Origin: Bacteroidota bacterium
GTDB lineage: Bacteria > Bacteroidota > Bacteroidia > Chitinophagales > BACL12
Length of the DNA stretch: 64,000 nucleotides
Direction: 5' to 3'
Assembly: GCA_016715425.1 (NCBI GenBank)
Contig: JADKAC010000007.1
Coordinates: forward strand, 1-64,000
Made by a program: the position numbers and the translations under genes. Numbering within the stretch: the stretch's first letter is position 1; every line of letters starts with the position of its first letter. This document shows, in pieces, positions 28,164 to 37,520 of this stretch. The notes below the pieces were generated by a model, which had not been told where the DNA came from, searched no databases, and saw only the letters and a list, made by a program, of their open reading frames with translations.

Positions 28164-31043
28164 CTATTCTGATATTGTAAACGTTTGCTTCATTGTGGTT
28201 CCATCGGGTTTTGTCCAAAGGCAGTAATAATCCCCCGGCTTTAAATAATATTTGCCGTTATCTGCTTTCTTATAATTTTTTGCCCCCTTCACTTGCGATG
28301 CATTAAATGAATTTGCAATTCTATCATCAATAGTTAATGGGTAAATAAAATAATTAAGTCCGGCTTCTGTTGTATCCGTTAATGCAATCATCAGTGTATC
28401 GCCGGAATTATATATCTCCGCTTTCATATTTGTATTTTCAGAAGAAAAATAAGGTAGCGTTATAGATTGTTCAACTGGTTCGCCAAAATTCCAATACTTA
28501 TTTCCTTGTCGTTTGTTGTAACGCATTTTCTCTACAGGAAAAGCATATAATTCAGAATTCAATACCTCTGCATACATCAATGATAATTCTTCTAAATCAG
28601 CACGATAAATACTTCTGCCATGTGTGCCTACCACTAAATCTTTTTCACGTTCCTGAATCACCAAATCGTGCACTGCTACTCTGGGTAATCCACCGGAAAA
28701 TGCCATATATGTTTTGCCTCTGTCTAATGAAACATATAACCCATTATCAGTACCAACAAATAATAAGTTTTCATTGGCCGGACCTTCCTTAATTACATTT
28801 ACCGGTTCGTATGGAAGGTTTGAAGAAATATTTGTCCATGTGATTCCATTATCTTCTGTTACGAAAATATATGGTTGAAAATTATCGGAACGATAGCCAT
28901 TCAATGAAACATATAATCTGCCTTCTTTATGTGCCGAAGCCCAAACACGACTCACCCATAAACCTTGTGGCAAAGCCTTACTAATTTCTTTCCAACTATA
29001 TCCTCCATCATTGCTAAAATGTATTTTGCCATCATCAGTTCCGCAGTATAATAATCCAAATTTTAATGGTGATTCATGGATAGTTGTAATTGTACCATAA
29101 GGCACATCACCTTGTTTGGGATTTGTAGTAAGATCTGGACTTAATGTTTCCAAATCAGCTCCTTTATTTAAAGAACGATGAAAACGATTTGAGCCATAAT
29201 ATAAAATATCACGATTATGGCGACTTAACCAAATGGGTGTTTGCCAATTAAATCGCAATGGATATTCACCTACATCTTGCCGAGGACGAATTTCCAATTC
29301 ATCATTTTCTTTAATATTAATTCGTGAATAATAGCCGAATTGAAATCCGCTATAAATAGTGCTATTATCTCTGCTATCCACTTGCACTTGCATACCATCT
29401 CCCCCATTAATAAATTCATACGGATATTTTCCGGATGATTGCCAATTTGTAGATTCTGAATAATCCGATGGACCAAACCAAACACCATTATCCTGCAATC
29501 CACCATACACATTATAGGGTGTTGCATTATCCACTTCTACAGAATAAAACTGACCGACAGGAGGTGAAGCAGGCTTTATCCAATTTTTACCCCCGTCGTA
29601 AGTAATATTAATTCCGCCGTCATTGCCAACAATTATTTCATCATCATTTTTTGGATTAAACCACAGTGCATGAAAATCACCATGCATATTATCGGCATCT
29701 ATACTGTTCCAACTTTTTCCGCCATCTACACTTTTTAAAATAGGCACACCGTAGATAATTATTTTATCGGCATTTTGTGGTGACACATGAATTTTTCCAA
29801 AATAATATCCATAGGTATAATACACATCATCCAAATATCCTTCATAGGTTTTCTTCCATGTTATTCCTGCATCATCACTTCTGTAAACTTCACATCCTTT
29901 AATGGGAGAATTAAATACATAATCGCCCAGACTCAAATATTCATTTACAACTGTTGGTCTGAATTCTCCAGATGCTACTTTTTGTTTTAATACATCAGCA
30001 GTATATTTTTCAGGAAAATAATTGTCGGTTAAAAATGCATCCAACTTTATATTATTTAAATCAAGAAATTTTTCTTTAGTAATATTTTTAAAATCGTTTA
30101 TGGTATAAATACTAGTATCAATATCTTCTTCTTTCTCTTCTTCTCTTGGAAATTGATTATCAATAATTGCATACACTATATTTGAATTAGTTGGAGCTAC
30201 TGCAATACCAATTCTACCTGCACCTGCACCACTTGGAAATCCCGAAAATTCGGTGTTGAGTTTATTCCAATTATCACCGCCATCAGTTGATTTATAAATT
30301 CCGGAACCCTTACCTGATTCCACCAAATCCCAGGCTCTGCGTTCACGATTCCACATAGCAGCATAAATAATATTCGGATTATTTGCCTGCATACTTAATT
30401 CAACACCCCCGGTATTTTCATCCACATACAATACTTGTTTCCATGAATTTCCGCCATCTATAGTTTTATAAATTCCACGTTCTTTATTTGCAGAATATAA
30501 ATGGCCTAATGCAGCCACCCAAACTATATCCGGATTATCGGGATGAATTAAAATAGCACCAATATGATGTGATTCAGGTAAGCCAATATTTTTCCATGTG
30601 TTGCCTTTATCGGTTGATTTATAAATACCAATTCCGGCATACGATGAACGACTGGAATTTACTTCTCCTGTACCAACATAGATAGTTCCTGATTTCCAAT
30701 GCACTGCTATATCGCCAATGGTCATTACTTCTTCATTATCAAAAACCGGTGTGAATGAAAGTCCGTTATTATTTGTGTACCACAAACCACCGGAAGCATA
30801 CGCCACATAAAACTCAAATGGGTTATCGGGATTCACATCTAAATCTGTAACTCTTCCACTCATAATTGTTGGACCGATATTTTGAAACTGTAAATTTTTT
30901 ACAAGTGACTTTTCTTTTAAATCTTCTACAGTTTTCAAACTATTAATTCTATCGTTTGCTGATGTTGATTTTACTTGTGCAATTGCAATGGATTGCATTA
31001 ATAATGCAATGCTTAATGTGATAATGATTATATTCTTCTTCAT
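28164..31043 (-). CDS. Secreted BNR/Asp-box (sortilin-type) beta-propeller protein
   Basis: A 959-residue secreted protein with a signal peptide (MKKNIIIITLSIALLMQSIAIAQ). About nine Asp-box motifs of the S-x-D-x-G-x-(T/S)-W type are visible, such as STDKGNTWKNI, TIDGGNSWKQV, STDGGDNWNKL, SDDAGITWKKT, SVDGGKSWNSI, SNDGGYSWKEI and TEDNGITWTNI, consistent with one or two 7-10-bladed propellers of the VPS10/sortilin or sialidase-like kind. A C-terminal beta domain follows, without a clear T9SS motif. Such proteins are annotated as glycosyl hydrolases, but no catalytic residues can be assigned. A paralogue-like protein is at 48748-51687. Confidence 0.85.
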   Translation of the reverse strand: MKKNIIIITLSIALLMQSIAIAQVKSTSANDRINSLKTVEDLKEKSLVKNLQFQNIGPTIMSGRVTDLDVNPDNPFEFYVAYASGGLWYTNNNGLSFTPVFDNEEVMTIGDIAVHWKSGTIYVGTGEVNSSRSSYAGIGIYKSTDKGNTWKNIGLPESHHIGAILIHPDNPDIVWVAALGHLYSANKERGIYKTIDGGNSWKQVLYVDENTGGVELSMQANNPNIIYAAMWNRERRAWDLVESGKGSGIYKSTDGGDNWNKLNTEFSGFPSGAGAGRIGIAVAPTNSNIVYAIIDNQFPREEEKEEDIDTSIYTINDFKNITKEKFLDLNNIKLDAFLTDNYFPEKYTADVLKQKVASGEFRPTVVNEYLSLGDYVFNSPIKGCEVYRSDDAGITWKKTYEGYLDDVYYTYGYYFGKIHVSPQNADKIIIYGVPILKSVDGGKSWNSIDADNMHGDFHALWFNPKNDDEIIVGNDGGINITYDGGKNWIKPASPPVGQFYSVEVDNATPYNVYGGLQDNGVWFGPSDYSESTNWQSSGKYPYEFINGGDGMQVQVDSRDNSTIYSGFQFGYYSRINIKENDELEIRPRQDVGEYPLRFNWQTPIWLSRHNRDILYYGSNRFHRSLNKGADLETLSPDLTTNPKQGDVPYGTITTIHESPLKFGLLYCGTDDGKIHFSNDGGYSWKEISKALPQGLWVSRVWASAHKEGRLYVSLNGYRSDNFQPYIFVTEDNGITWTNISSNLPYEPVNVIKEGPANENLLFVGTDNGLYVSLDRGKTYMAFSGGLPRVAVHDLVIQEREKDLVVGTHGRSIYRADLEELSLMYAEVLNSELYAFPVEKMRYNKRQGNKYWNFGEPVEQSITLPYFSSENTNMKAEIYNSGDTLMIALTDTTEAGLNYFIYPLTIDDRIANSFNASQVKGAKNYKKADNGKYYLKPGDYYCLWTKPDGTTMKQTFTISE

Positions 31044-31179
31044 AAATAAAGTGTTATCTCACGAAAATAAAAAAAGTAGTGGTAGGAATGGGGGAATTGT
31101 TCTGAAAAGATTCTTTGGGGAAACTCTGAAATGAAAAAACTTGATGGATAGAGTGATTATTCTGTTTATACTTTTAAAC

Positions 31180-31404
31180 TTAATATATCTCCTTTAAATC
31201 AGCGACTGAATAAATGTCTTCTTCATCATTTAGAAATTCATAAGCATTGCTCTTTTGATTAATTTGTAACAATTGCTCATTTAGTTGTTGTTCTTCAAAT
31301 CGTTTCATTACAAAGTCTGCAAAAATGGATATTTCTTCTGCCTTTTCTTCAGGCAGTTGATTAATTACTTTAAGTGTTCTATCAATAATCGTTTTACGTG
31401 TCAT
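31180..31404 (-). CDS. Small antitoxin-like protein, no adjacent toxin
   Basis: 74 residues: MTRKTIIDRTLKVINQLPEE, a helical middle EISIFADFVMKRFEEQ and an acidic tail NDEEDIYSVADLKEIY. The layout (short N-terminal strand-helix, then an acidic C-terminus) is that of many Bacteroidota type II antitoxins related to DUF2281. No toxin gene overlaps or follows it within 130 bp; upstream is a 545-bp gene-free stretch. It may be an orphan. The family call is tentative. Confidence 0.5.
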   Translation of the reverse strand: MTRKTIIDRTLKVINQLPEEKAEEISIFADFVMKRFEEQQLNEQLLQINQKSNAYEFLNDEEDIYSVADLKEIY

Positions 31405-31507
31405 GATTTTAGCTTATATCAAATTTAATAATTTCTGTCAACTTGTTCATAGTATTTTTACTTTTAAAACTGAGTTATATGTGCAATTATTTTTTGTCTG
31501 AATCATG

Positions 31508-31665
31508 CTTGCATACCGGCAGGCAGGAATTATATAGCTGACACTGATTACACTGATTTCTAAATCCAAAGACATAACAAATCTGTGTAATCCTCTAATC
31601 CGTGTAAATCAGTGATTCAGACAAATACACAATGCTAAGTTTTGAGGAACCTGCTGGCATGGAAG
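31508..31665. repeat. MITE-like palindromic element in a 545-bp gene-free stretch
   Basis: Between the antitoxin start (31404) and rhuM (31951) there is no gene. The element has an outer left end CATACCGGCAGG (about 31514-31525) matched by an inverted right end (CATGCCAGCAGG on the minus strand, near 31648-31659), and an inner pair CACTGATTACACTGATTT and AAATCAGTGATTCAG, with AATCTGTGTAATC and CTAATCCGTGT words between. It reads as a roughly 160-bp imperfect hairpin. The rest, 31666-31950, is AT-rich with nothing I can name. Confidence 0.6.
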
Positions 31666-31950
31666 GGGTATATGGTGGGAAGGAATCTAAACAGATTACT
31701 CTTCAATTAAAACTTATTAGATATTTAAAGAGAAAATAAATTAATTAATAAAATATGGATTGAAGTATCTCGTATTTTAAGGCGCATTACACACCTCAAA
31801 AACAATTTAAAATGTATGCATAAAAAATCATTTATCTCTTTTTTGCTAAAAACAAAAATCATTCTCAGCCAACGAACTAATAAACATATTAAATTTGAAT
31901 TCAATATTTACTATAATTGGAAAGGTAAATAAATTCAAATTTGCGGTATT

Positions 31951-32563
31951 ATGAAAAACGAAATTATTCTATATCAATTAGATGAATTGCCACTACATAT
32001 TGAAGTTCAAATTGATGAAGAAAATGAAACTTTCTGGCTTTCGCTGAATCAAATAGCTCAACTTTTTGAAAGGAATAAATCTGTTATTTCACGACACCTT
32101 AAAAATATTTTTAAGGAAGGAGAGCTGAACCAAGAAGCAACTGTTGCAAAAAATGCAACAGTTCAAATGGAGGCTGGAAGAGAAGTAACAAGAGAAATTG
32201 AATATTATAATTTAGATGCAATACTTTCGGTGGGTTACAGGGTTAATTCCAAAAGAGGTACACAATTTCGTGTTTGGGCAAATGGAGCGTTGAAAGAGTA
32301 CTTATTAAAAGGCTACGCTATAAATCAACGGATGGATGAACTGCCCGAGCATATTGAAGTAAGAATCGATGATAATACAGTTTGGCTTAATCAGACACAA
32401 ATGGTAACACTTTTTGCCCAAACCAGACAAAATATAAGTTTGCACATCAATAATTGTTTTTAGAGAAAAAGAGTTAGAGGCGGGTTCAGTTGTCAAGAAA
32501 TCCTTGACAACTGCTAAAGATTGCAAGAAATACAAATATTCTGTTCCAGAAATGAAATTCTAA
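31951..32563 (+). pseudogene. Chimeric RhuM-family remnant (two N-terminal halves joined)
   Basis: Residues 1-125 look like the first half of a RhuM (virulence/toxin-like) protein: ETFWLSLNQIAQLFERNKSV, IFKEGELNQEATVAKNATVQ, YYNLDAILSVGYRVNSKRGT, FRVWANGALKEYLLKGYAIN. Then the domain start recurs: DELPEHIEVRIDDNTVWLNQ, TQMVTLFAQTRQNISLHI, corresponding to residues 10-50 of the same fold. After a T-run shift at 32460 the second copy goes on LEAGSVVKKSLTTAKDCKKY and stops at 32563. The full C-terminal half of RhuM is missing from both. This looks like recombination between two tandem rhuM genes. Function in any form is doubtful. Confidence 0.75.
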
Positions 32564-32574
32564 TAAATTCTAGA

Positions 32575-32871
32575 TTAAATATTTTTAAATTCCATAGGAT
32601 TTTGTCTACCATCTTTTATAGACAGAATATATATATGTGTTTCAGAAATTTCATAAAAAATTAAATAGTTATTTACTACTTTAATTCTGATACTATCAAA
32701 ATTGGTTTTTTTGCCGATATGAGGATATAAAGAGAGAAGTTTAATTTTTTGTAAAAAAATAAGATCAAGTTTTTTGCTAAAACTTGAGGATTGATTCCTA
32801 TTTATCCAATATTCTAGAATTTGAAATCTGTCTTTAAGAGCTCGTTTTGACCAAATTATTTCTTTAGCCAT
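32575..32871 (-). CDS. RelE/ParE-type toxin
   Basis: 98 residues: MAKEIIWSKRALKDRFQILE, YWINRNQSSSFSKKLDLIF, LSLYPHIGKKTNFDSIRIKV, VNNYLIFYEISETHIYILSI, DGRQNP. The pattern (W-S-x-x-A, Y-P-x-I-G-K, R-x-x-x-V-x-x-Y-L-I-F-Y, I-L-x-I-x-D-x-R-x-x-P) is that of the ParE/RelE fold. ParE members poison gyrase and RelE members cut mRNA; the lack of a clear RelE catalytic set leans toward ParE. The start overlaps the antitoxin stop by 16 bp, so the pair is co-translated. Confidence 0.8.
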   Translation of the reverse strand: MAKEIIWSKRALKDRFQILEYWINRNQSSSFSKKLDLIFLQKIKLLSLYPHIGKKTNFDSIRIKVVNNYLIFYEISETHIYILSIKDGRQNPMEFKNI

Positions 32872-33092
32872 TTATTTATGAGTTGAGAGGCTTCCTCATT
32901 AGTTAAGCATTCTCCGTTTTTAATTTGCTGCCTTGCCTCTGAAATCGCATCTAATTCTGACTCGGAAAGTATGTATATTTCACTATCATTAATTTCAATA
33001 TCCAACAATCTTATCGCTTCTTCTAAAAGCGCACTATCTTCAGTTGAATGAATCTTATCTATTAATAATTTTTTTAATTCCTGATTTGACAT
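32856..33092 (-). CDS. Antitoxin paired with the ParE-like toxin
   Basis: About 78 residues from the ATG at 33092 (MSNQELKKLLIDKIHSTED); an in-frame ATG at 33107 would add five residues. It is helical and acidic: LLEEAIRLLDIE, ELDAISEARQQIKNGECLTN, EEASQLINKWLKK. The EARQQIKNGECLTNEEA segment is like that of many Bacteroidota antitoxins that precede ParE toxins. It overlaps the toxin start by 16 bp. Expected to bind and neutralise the toxin and repress the operon. No operator was identified. Confidence 0.75.
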   Translation of the reverse strand: MSNQELKKLLIDKIHSTEDSALLEEAIRLLDIEINDSEIYILSESELDAISEARQQIKNGECLTNEEASQLINKWLKK

Positions 33093-33269
33093 GTAATCTT
33101 TTATCAAATTTAATATAATTATTTCTGTAAGCAGGTATTACTAATCTATTGCAGTAGACTCCCCGCATTTGGCATTTGTTCCGTAGATAGCGTGACCCTT
33201 TTGTTTGGTAAGGATATCAACCTATAGAAGGAATTCAATGCAACTATTATAAATTAATTATTGAAATTA

Positions 33270-33827
33270 TTATTCATCATCGCTAACCTTCTCATATCCT
33301 TCATAATAATAAGATTGATCTATGCCCTTAAAAATCACTTCTTTATTATCTACTTCATGGGTTACATTAGTGGAAAGCAAAGTGCGCAATTCCAAATCAT
33401 TAATCGGACTTCTTTCCATTGCTTGCAGATAAAGTGCTTTATCAATATGTTGCCAGTTAATTACTTTTTTCAATCTTAATCTCAGAATCATATCTAACCA
33501 AATGCGCATTGTTCTGCCGTTGCCTTCCATAAAAGGATGAGCAATATTCATTTCAACATATTTGGCAATAATTTCTTCTAAAGTATTCTCAGGCATTTGC
33601 TCAATTTTTAATAATATTTCATTCAGATATAAAGCATTTGCAAATCGGAAATTACCCTTGGTTATATTTTTTGTGCGTATTTGTCCTGCAAAATCATATA
33701 GCTTATCTAATAGATATTTATGTATTTCTTGAAGACCTTTAGTTGTCCCAACTTCAATATTATTTATATCACCAGATTCGAATAAGTGATATGCATTTTC
33801 CAAACTTAATTTATCTATATTCTTCAT
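33270..33827 (-). CDS. Fic/DOC family protein, class III-like, with C-terminal inhibitory motif
   Basis: 185-residue Fic-domain protein, a probable AMP-transferase. The catalytic loop HPFMEGNGRT is at residues 97-106 (H97, E101, N103, R105 all present), preceded by YDFAGQIRTKNITKGNFRFA (the flap strand). The C-terminus has S172-Y-Y-Y-E176-G177, which fits the (S/T)xxxE(G/N) inhibitory motif; its placement after the Fic core is the class III arrangement of the Neisseria meningitidis Fic protein, in which a tyrosine in that helix is self-modified. No FicA-like antitoxin gene is adjacent. It is in the toxin-antitoxin-like island, 17 bp after the T9SS gene stop. Confidence 0.88.
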   Translation of the reverse strand: MKNIDKLSLENAYHLFESGDINNIEVGTTKGLQEIHKYLLDKLYDFAGQIRTKNITKGNFRFANALYLNEILLKIEQMPENTLEEIIAKYVEMNIAHPFMEGNGRTMRIWLDMILRLRLKKVINWQHIDKALYLQAMERSPINDLELRTLLSTNVTHEVDNKEVIFKGIDQSYYYEGYEKVSDDE

Positions 33828-33843
33828 TGTAATAAAACATTCC

Positions 33844-36800
33844 CTATTCCTTTACAAATTTTTGTGTAACCGAATTATATCCATCATCCATTTTTATAAA
33901 ATATATACCACTTGAATAATGATTTAATTCGATAGTAATAGTATTTTCTGAGGTATGAATTGTCTGAATAAGTTTGCCTAATGCATCAGTTATATAAAAT
34001 GTTTTTTCGGTAGAGTAATTTGTTTCAATAGTTATAATATCCTTTGCCGGATTCGGATATAATGTAAATGTATTTTCGGCTTCAATATTTGCTTCACGGC
34101 AAACTATGGATACAGTAATTACATTCGAATTTTTAAAACATCCTGTTGATGTTTTTGTAACCTGGCATTTATAATTTCCTGAAGTGGTAGCAACATAAGT
34201 AGTGGATGTTGCACCTGCAATTATGCCCCCCTTAAGCCATTGGTAAGTACTGCCTGCCACAGGAGCAACAGATAAGGTTACACTGTCACCGGCACAGAAT
34301 GATGTGGATCCGCCTGCAGTTATAAAAGCATTCGGATTTTTCTTTATTATTACCTGTATAGTATCGGATATAGCCGTGCCGCATGCGCTTGTAGTTATAC
34401 AAGAATAATAGCCTTTGGAATTTACACTCAATGTGGCACTTGTAGCACCGGGAATATTTGATCCATTTTTTTTCCATTGTATTGAAGTACCTGAATAAGT
34501 TGCAGTGAGTTCAACATTATCTCCCTGACAAAAAGTAGTGGGACCATCAGCAGAAATAGAAATAGTTTCTACAACATCTTCATCAATATCTCCATCGCAA
34601 TCATTGTCTAAGCCATCGCAGATTTCTGTTGCATCCGGATGAATAGTATTATCTGCATCATCGCAATCCCCACTCAGCAGCGAATAACCCGGAGGAGTAT
34701 TACAACCGCCGGTTAAGGAATCTGACATACCTCCATATCCATCTGCATCAGCATCAGCATAATAAGTATTGTAAGATGAGCAGCCTAATTTAACTATCCA
34801 AAAATCATTATCATGATATACATTATTATCTTCTGATTTGTCACCGGAACTATGAGATTCTGAATGCCCCCCCAGTATAACCCCGCCATCGTATGTAGGA
34901 TAAATGGCATAGAGGTGATCGTTAGAACTCCCACCGATTGTATTCTGACAAATTACCGATCCATCGCTCTTCAGTTTAATCACCCAATAATCTTTAAAAT
35001 AAGAGTCTTCAGTTTTATCGCCGGAAATTAATGAATAAGTTTGTCCACCAACAAAATATCCACCATCTGACGATTGTTGAACAGTAGGTTGAAAATCCGA
35101 AGCGGATCCTCCTATTGTATTATCCCATTCTATGGTACCGCTGCTATTGAGCTTTACAACCCAATAATCATTATCACCTAACGAATTCTCAGATTTATCT
35201 CCTGAAATATCGGACCACGAAGATCCGCCAATAATATATCCATTATCTGAGGTTGGCTGAATCGATGTAAGTACTTCAGAACTCGTTCCTCCAATAGTTT
35301 TTTGCCATTCTATAATACCGCTTTCGTCAAGTTTTACAATCCAAAAATCAACATTTCCTATATTCTCTTCCGTCTTGTCGCCTGAAATGCCCGAGCCGGA
35401 TTCACCACCAACAATATATCCTCCATCTGTGGTCTGAGAAGTTATTCCTACGTTATCATAGGCATTGCCACCTATTGTATTCTGCCATTCAATATTGCCA
35501 ATAGAATCAAGTTTAACTACCCAGTAGTCATAAGTATTCCAATCCCCTTGGTTGGGTTCTGTTTTATCTCCGGATATGTCAGATGAAGACTTTCCACCAA
35601 TAATATATCCACCATCTGCAGTTTGTTGGACAGAAGAGAGGTAATCATATAAATTTCCCCCTATTGTATTTTGCCATTCAATATTGCCTACAGAATCAAG
35701 TTTAACTACCCAGTAGTCAGCTCTAAAACTGGATTGTGATGCTTCAGTCTTATCGCCGGAAATTTCCGAATTGGAATTTCCACCAAGAATATATCCACCG
35801 TCTGTAGTTTGATGAAAAGATACAAGTATATCATCACCACTACCTCCAATTGTTTTTTGCCATTCTATAGAACCGCTATTATCCAGTTTTAAAACCCAAT
35901 AATCATAACCTCCCCTGCTGATTTCTGTTTTGTCGTATGAAATTCCCGATTGAGAATATCCGCCTATAATATATCCGCCGTCAGTAGTTTGTTGAATAGC
36001 ACTAAAATAATCATCGTCTCCCCCACCGATCGTATTATCCCAATCGATTTCCAGACATGGATAAGCACAACTTCCATTATCCGAATTTGCCTCGGGGTTA
36101 TAATTTAATGCCAATGGGTCCATACATCCATAGCAAATGGTATCTACAAATACAGGCTCAGAAATAGTTGATTCGCTGCTTATAGTACATTTCACTTTGC
36201 ACCGGTACCAAGTAGCCTCAGTTTGTGTGGTTGTATAGCTTATAGAACTTGCACCACTAATATTGGTAAAAACCACTCCATCAGTCGACCTCTGCCACTG
36301 ATAAATATTTCCCACCACCTCCGCAACCAATGGAGTAACAGATACTGTAAACTCTTCAGAAGCACATGTCGTACTTGCAGTAGATTCGGCAGGGAAAACT
36401 TCAGGAACACCTGTACAATCATATACAGGATTATAGAACGCTAATGCATCCTCTAAATCTTCCTCACGAAAAACATAGGCAAATGCAACTGTTGTTTGTT
36501 CATCATTAGCAAGAAAAGGAATATAAAAGGATAATTGAATACCAAAGTCCATTATTGTTGTGCCACTTGATGTATAAGGCTCTATGCCATAATAAGCATT
36601 TGATAAAGTACCATTATATCCAATCAAAAAGGTTCCAAAAGAACCTCTTGCATTAGGGTGACGTGCAGCAAGGCCAAGATAACAACCATATGTAGTACCT
36701 ACGGCTGTAACCACAGCATCTAAATCACCCGGGTAAGGAAGTGAATCTATGGAATTAATTGTTACATAAGAACCGGTGGAAAGGATCTCATTATCCGGGT

Positions 36801-37329
36801 CAATATTTCTTACATAATAAATGTTATTAATGTCTGCACCACTTAAGTTTATAAAAGTTACTTCTGTAGTGATAAAGAAATTATTGCTGTACAGCACAGT
36901 GCGTTGAATAATATCCACCCCTGCTATCGAACCTTGCCAAATCACAATAATAGAATCGCCCGCTGCTGTATAAGAAGTTAAAGCACCCGAAATATCAAAA
37001 TAACTAGTATATAGATCATTAAAATAAGAAACTTCGTTTATCTGCACACCCCAAGATTCTACTGGTGCACCAGCGTTAGAATAATCGCCACAATAATTTG
37101 GAGTACCAACATCCCAGCCATCACCATCAGGATCTGCGATAAATCCTAAACCTGTTAAGCCAGTTACTTCATAACCTGCCGGGGGAAGGCTATCGGTTAC
37201 AAAACAACCACTTGAACTTATACCGGCCTGCACATAGTTGCCTTTCATGAATGCATTGGTGCCTACTATTTGGGCTGAAATAAAAACTGAATAGAAACAA
37301 AGAATTATAAAGAGTGTAAAGTGTTTCAT
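33844..37329 (-). CDS. T9SS-secreted multidomain protein with seven TIGG/DGGYIIGG repeats
   Basis: 1161 residues from the ATG at 37329 (signal peptide MKHFTLFIILCFYSVFISAQ); an upstream ATG at 37452 lacks a signal and is rejected. Order: an N-terminal beta domain (to about 330), Ig-like domains, a CMDPLALNYNPEA linker, seven tandem units of about 57-60 residues (IEWQ-x-TIGG, then DGGYIIGG, ISGDKTE, DYWVVKLD; about 35-36 kb), a calcium-type motif (DADADGYGG, GDCDDADNTIHPDA, CDGLDNDCDGDIDED), two Ig-like domains, and a type A sorting domain (FTLYPNPAKDIITIE, YSSGIYFIKM). Exported through T9SS to the cell surface. Role unknown; possibly adhesive. Confidence 0.88.
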   Translation of the reverse strand: MKHFTLFIILCFYSVFISAQIVGTNAFMKGNYVQAGISSSGCFVTDSLPPAGYEVTGLTGLGFIADPDGDGWDVGTPNYCGDYSNAGAPVESWGVQINEVSYFNDLYTSYFDISGALTSYTAAGDSIIVIWQGSIAGVDIIQRTVLYSNNFFITTEVTFINLSGADINNIYYVRNIDPDNEILSTGSYVTINSIDSLPYPGDLDAVVTAVGTTYGCYLGLAARHPNARGSFGTFLIGYNGTLSNAYYGIEPYTSSGTTIMDFGIQLSFYIPFLANDEQTTVAFAYVFREEDLEDALAFYNPVYDCTGVPEVFPAESTASTTCASEEFTVSVTPLVAEVVGNIYQWQRSTDGVVFTNISGASSISYTTTQTEATWYRCKVKCTISSESTISEPVFVDTICYGCMDPLALNYNPEANSDNGSCAYPCLEIDWDNTIGGGDDDYFSAIQQTTDGGYIIGGYSQSGISYDKTEISRGGYDYWVLKLDNSGSIEWQKTIGGSGDDILVSFHQTTDGGYILGGNSNSEISGDKTEASQSSFRADYWVVKLDSVGNIEWQNTIGGNLYDYLSSVQQTADGGYIIGGKSSSDISGDKTEPNQGDWNTYDYWVVKLDSIGNIEWQNTIGGNAYDNVGITSQTTDGGYIVGGESGSGISGDKTEENIGNVDFWIVKLDESGIIEWQKTIGGTSSEVLTSIQPTSDNGYIIGGSSWSDISGDKSENSLGDNDYWVVKLNSSGTIEWDNTIGGSASDFQPTVQQSSDGGYFVGGQTYSLISGDKTEDSYFKDYWVIKLKSDGSVICQNTIGGSSNDHLYAIYPTYDGGVILGGHSESHSSGDKSEDNNVYHDNDFWIVKLGCSSYNTYYADADADGYGGMSDSLTGGCNTPPGYSLLSGDCDDADNTIHPDATEICDGLDNDCDGDIDEDVVETISISADGPTTFCQGDNVELTATYSGTSIQWKKNGSNIPGATSATLSVNSKGYYSCITTSACGTAISDTIQVIIKKNPNAFITAGGSTSFCAGDSVTLSVAPVAGSTYQWLKGGIIAGATSTTYVATTSGNYKCQVTKTSTGCFKNSNVITVSIVCREANIEAENTFTLYPNPAKDIITIETNYSTEKTFYITDALGKLIQTIHTSENTITIELNHYSSGIYFIKMDDGYNSVTQKFVKE

Positions 37330-37458
37330 AAAAAAAATTTTGTTAAAAATAAGTGGATTCTTTAAAAGATAAGATGATGATGTTTGTAAAAAAAAGAAAA
37401 ATACAAATTCTGCTAAATCTTCAATAAGCCGTATCTGCATTCTATCCCCCAAAAAAAA

Positions 37459-37485
37459 CTGCCCCGAATAAACATCCGGAGCAGT
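37459..37485 (-). terminator. Terminator of the FN3-protein gene
   Basis: On the minus strand ACTGCTCCGG, ATGTTTATT, CGGGGCAGT pairs as a 9-bp stem with a mismatch and is followed by eight Ts. It lies 36 bp after the stop of the FN3 gene. Confidence 0.75.
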
Positions 37486-37520
37486 GTTTAATATATGGAA
37501 AAATACAAAAATTAAAAATT

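Noticed and set aside
37330..37452. Longer start of the T9SS repeat protein at 37452
   Set aside because: The extra 41 residues precede a perfect signal peptide at 37329 and overlap the terminator of the FN3 gene.
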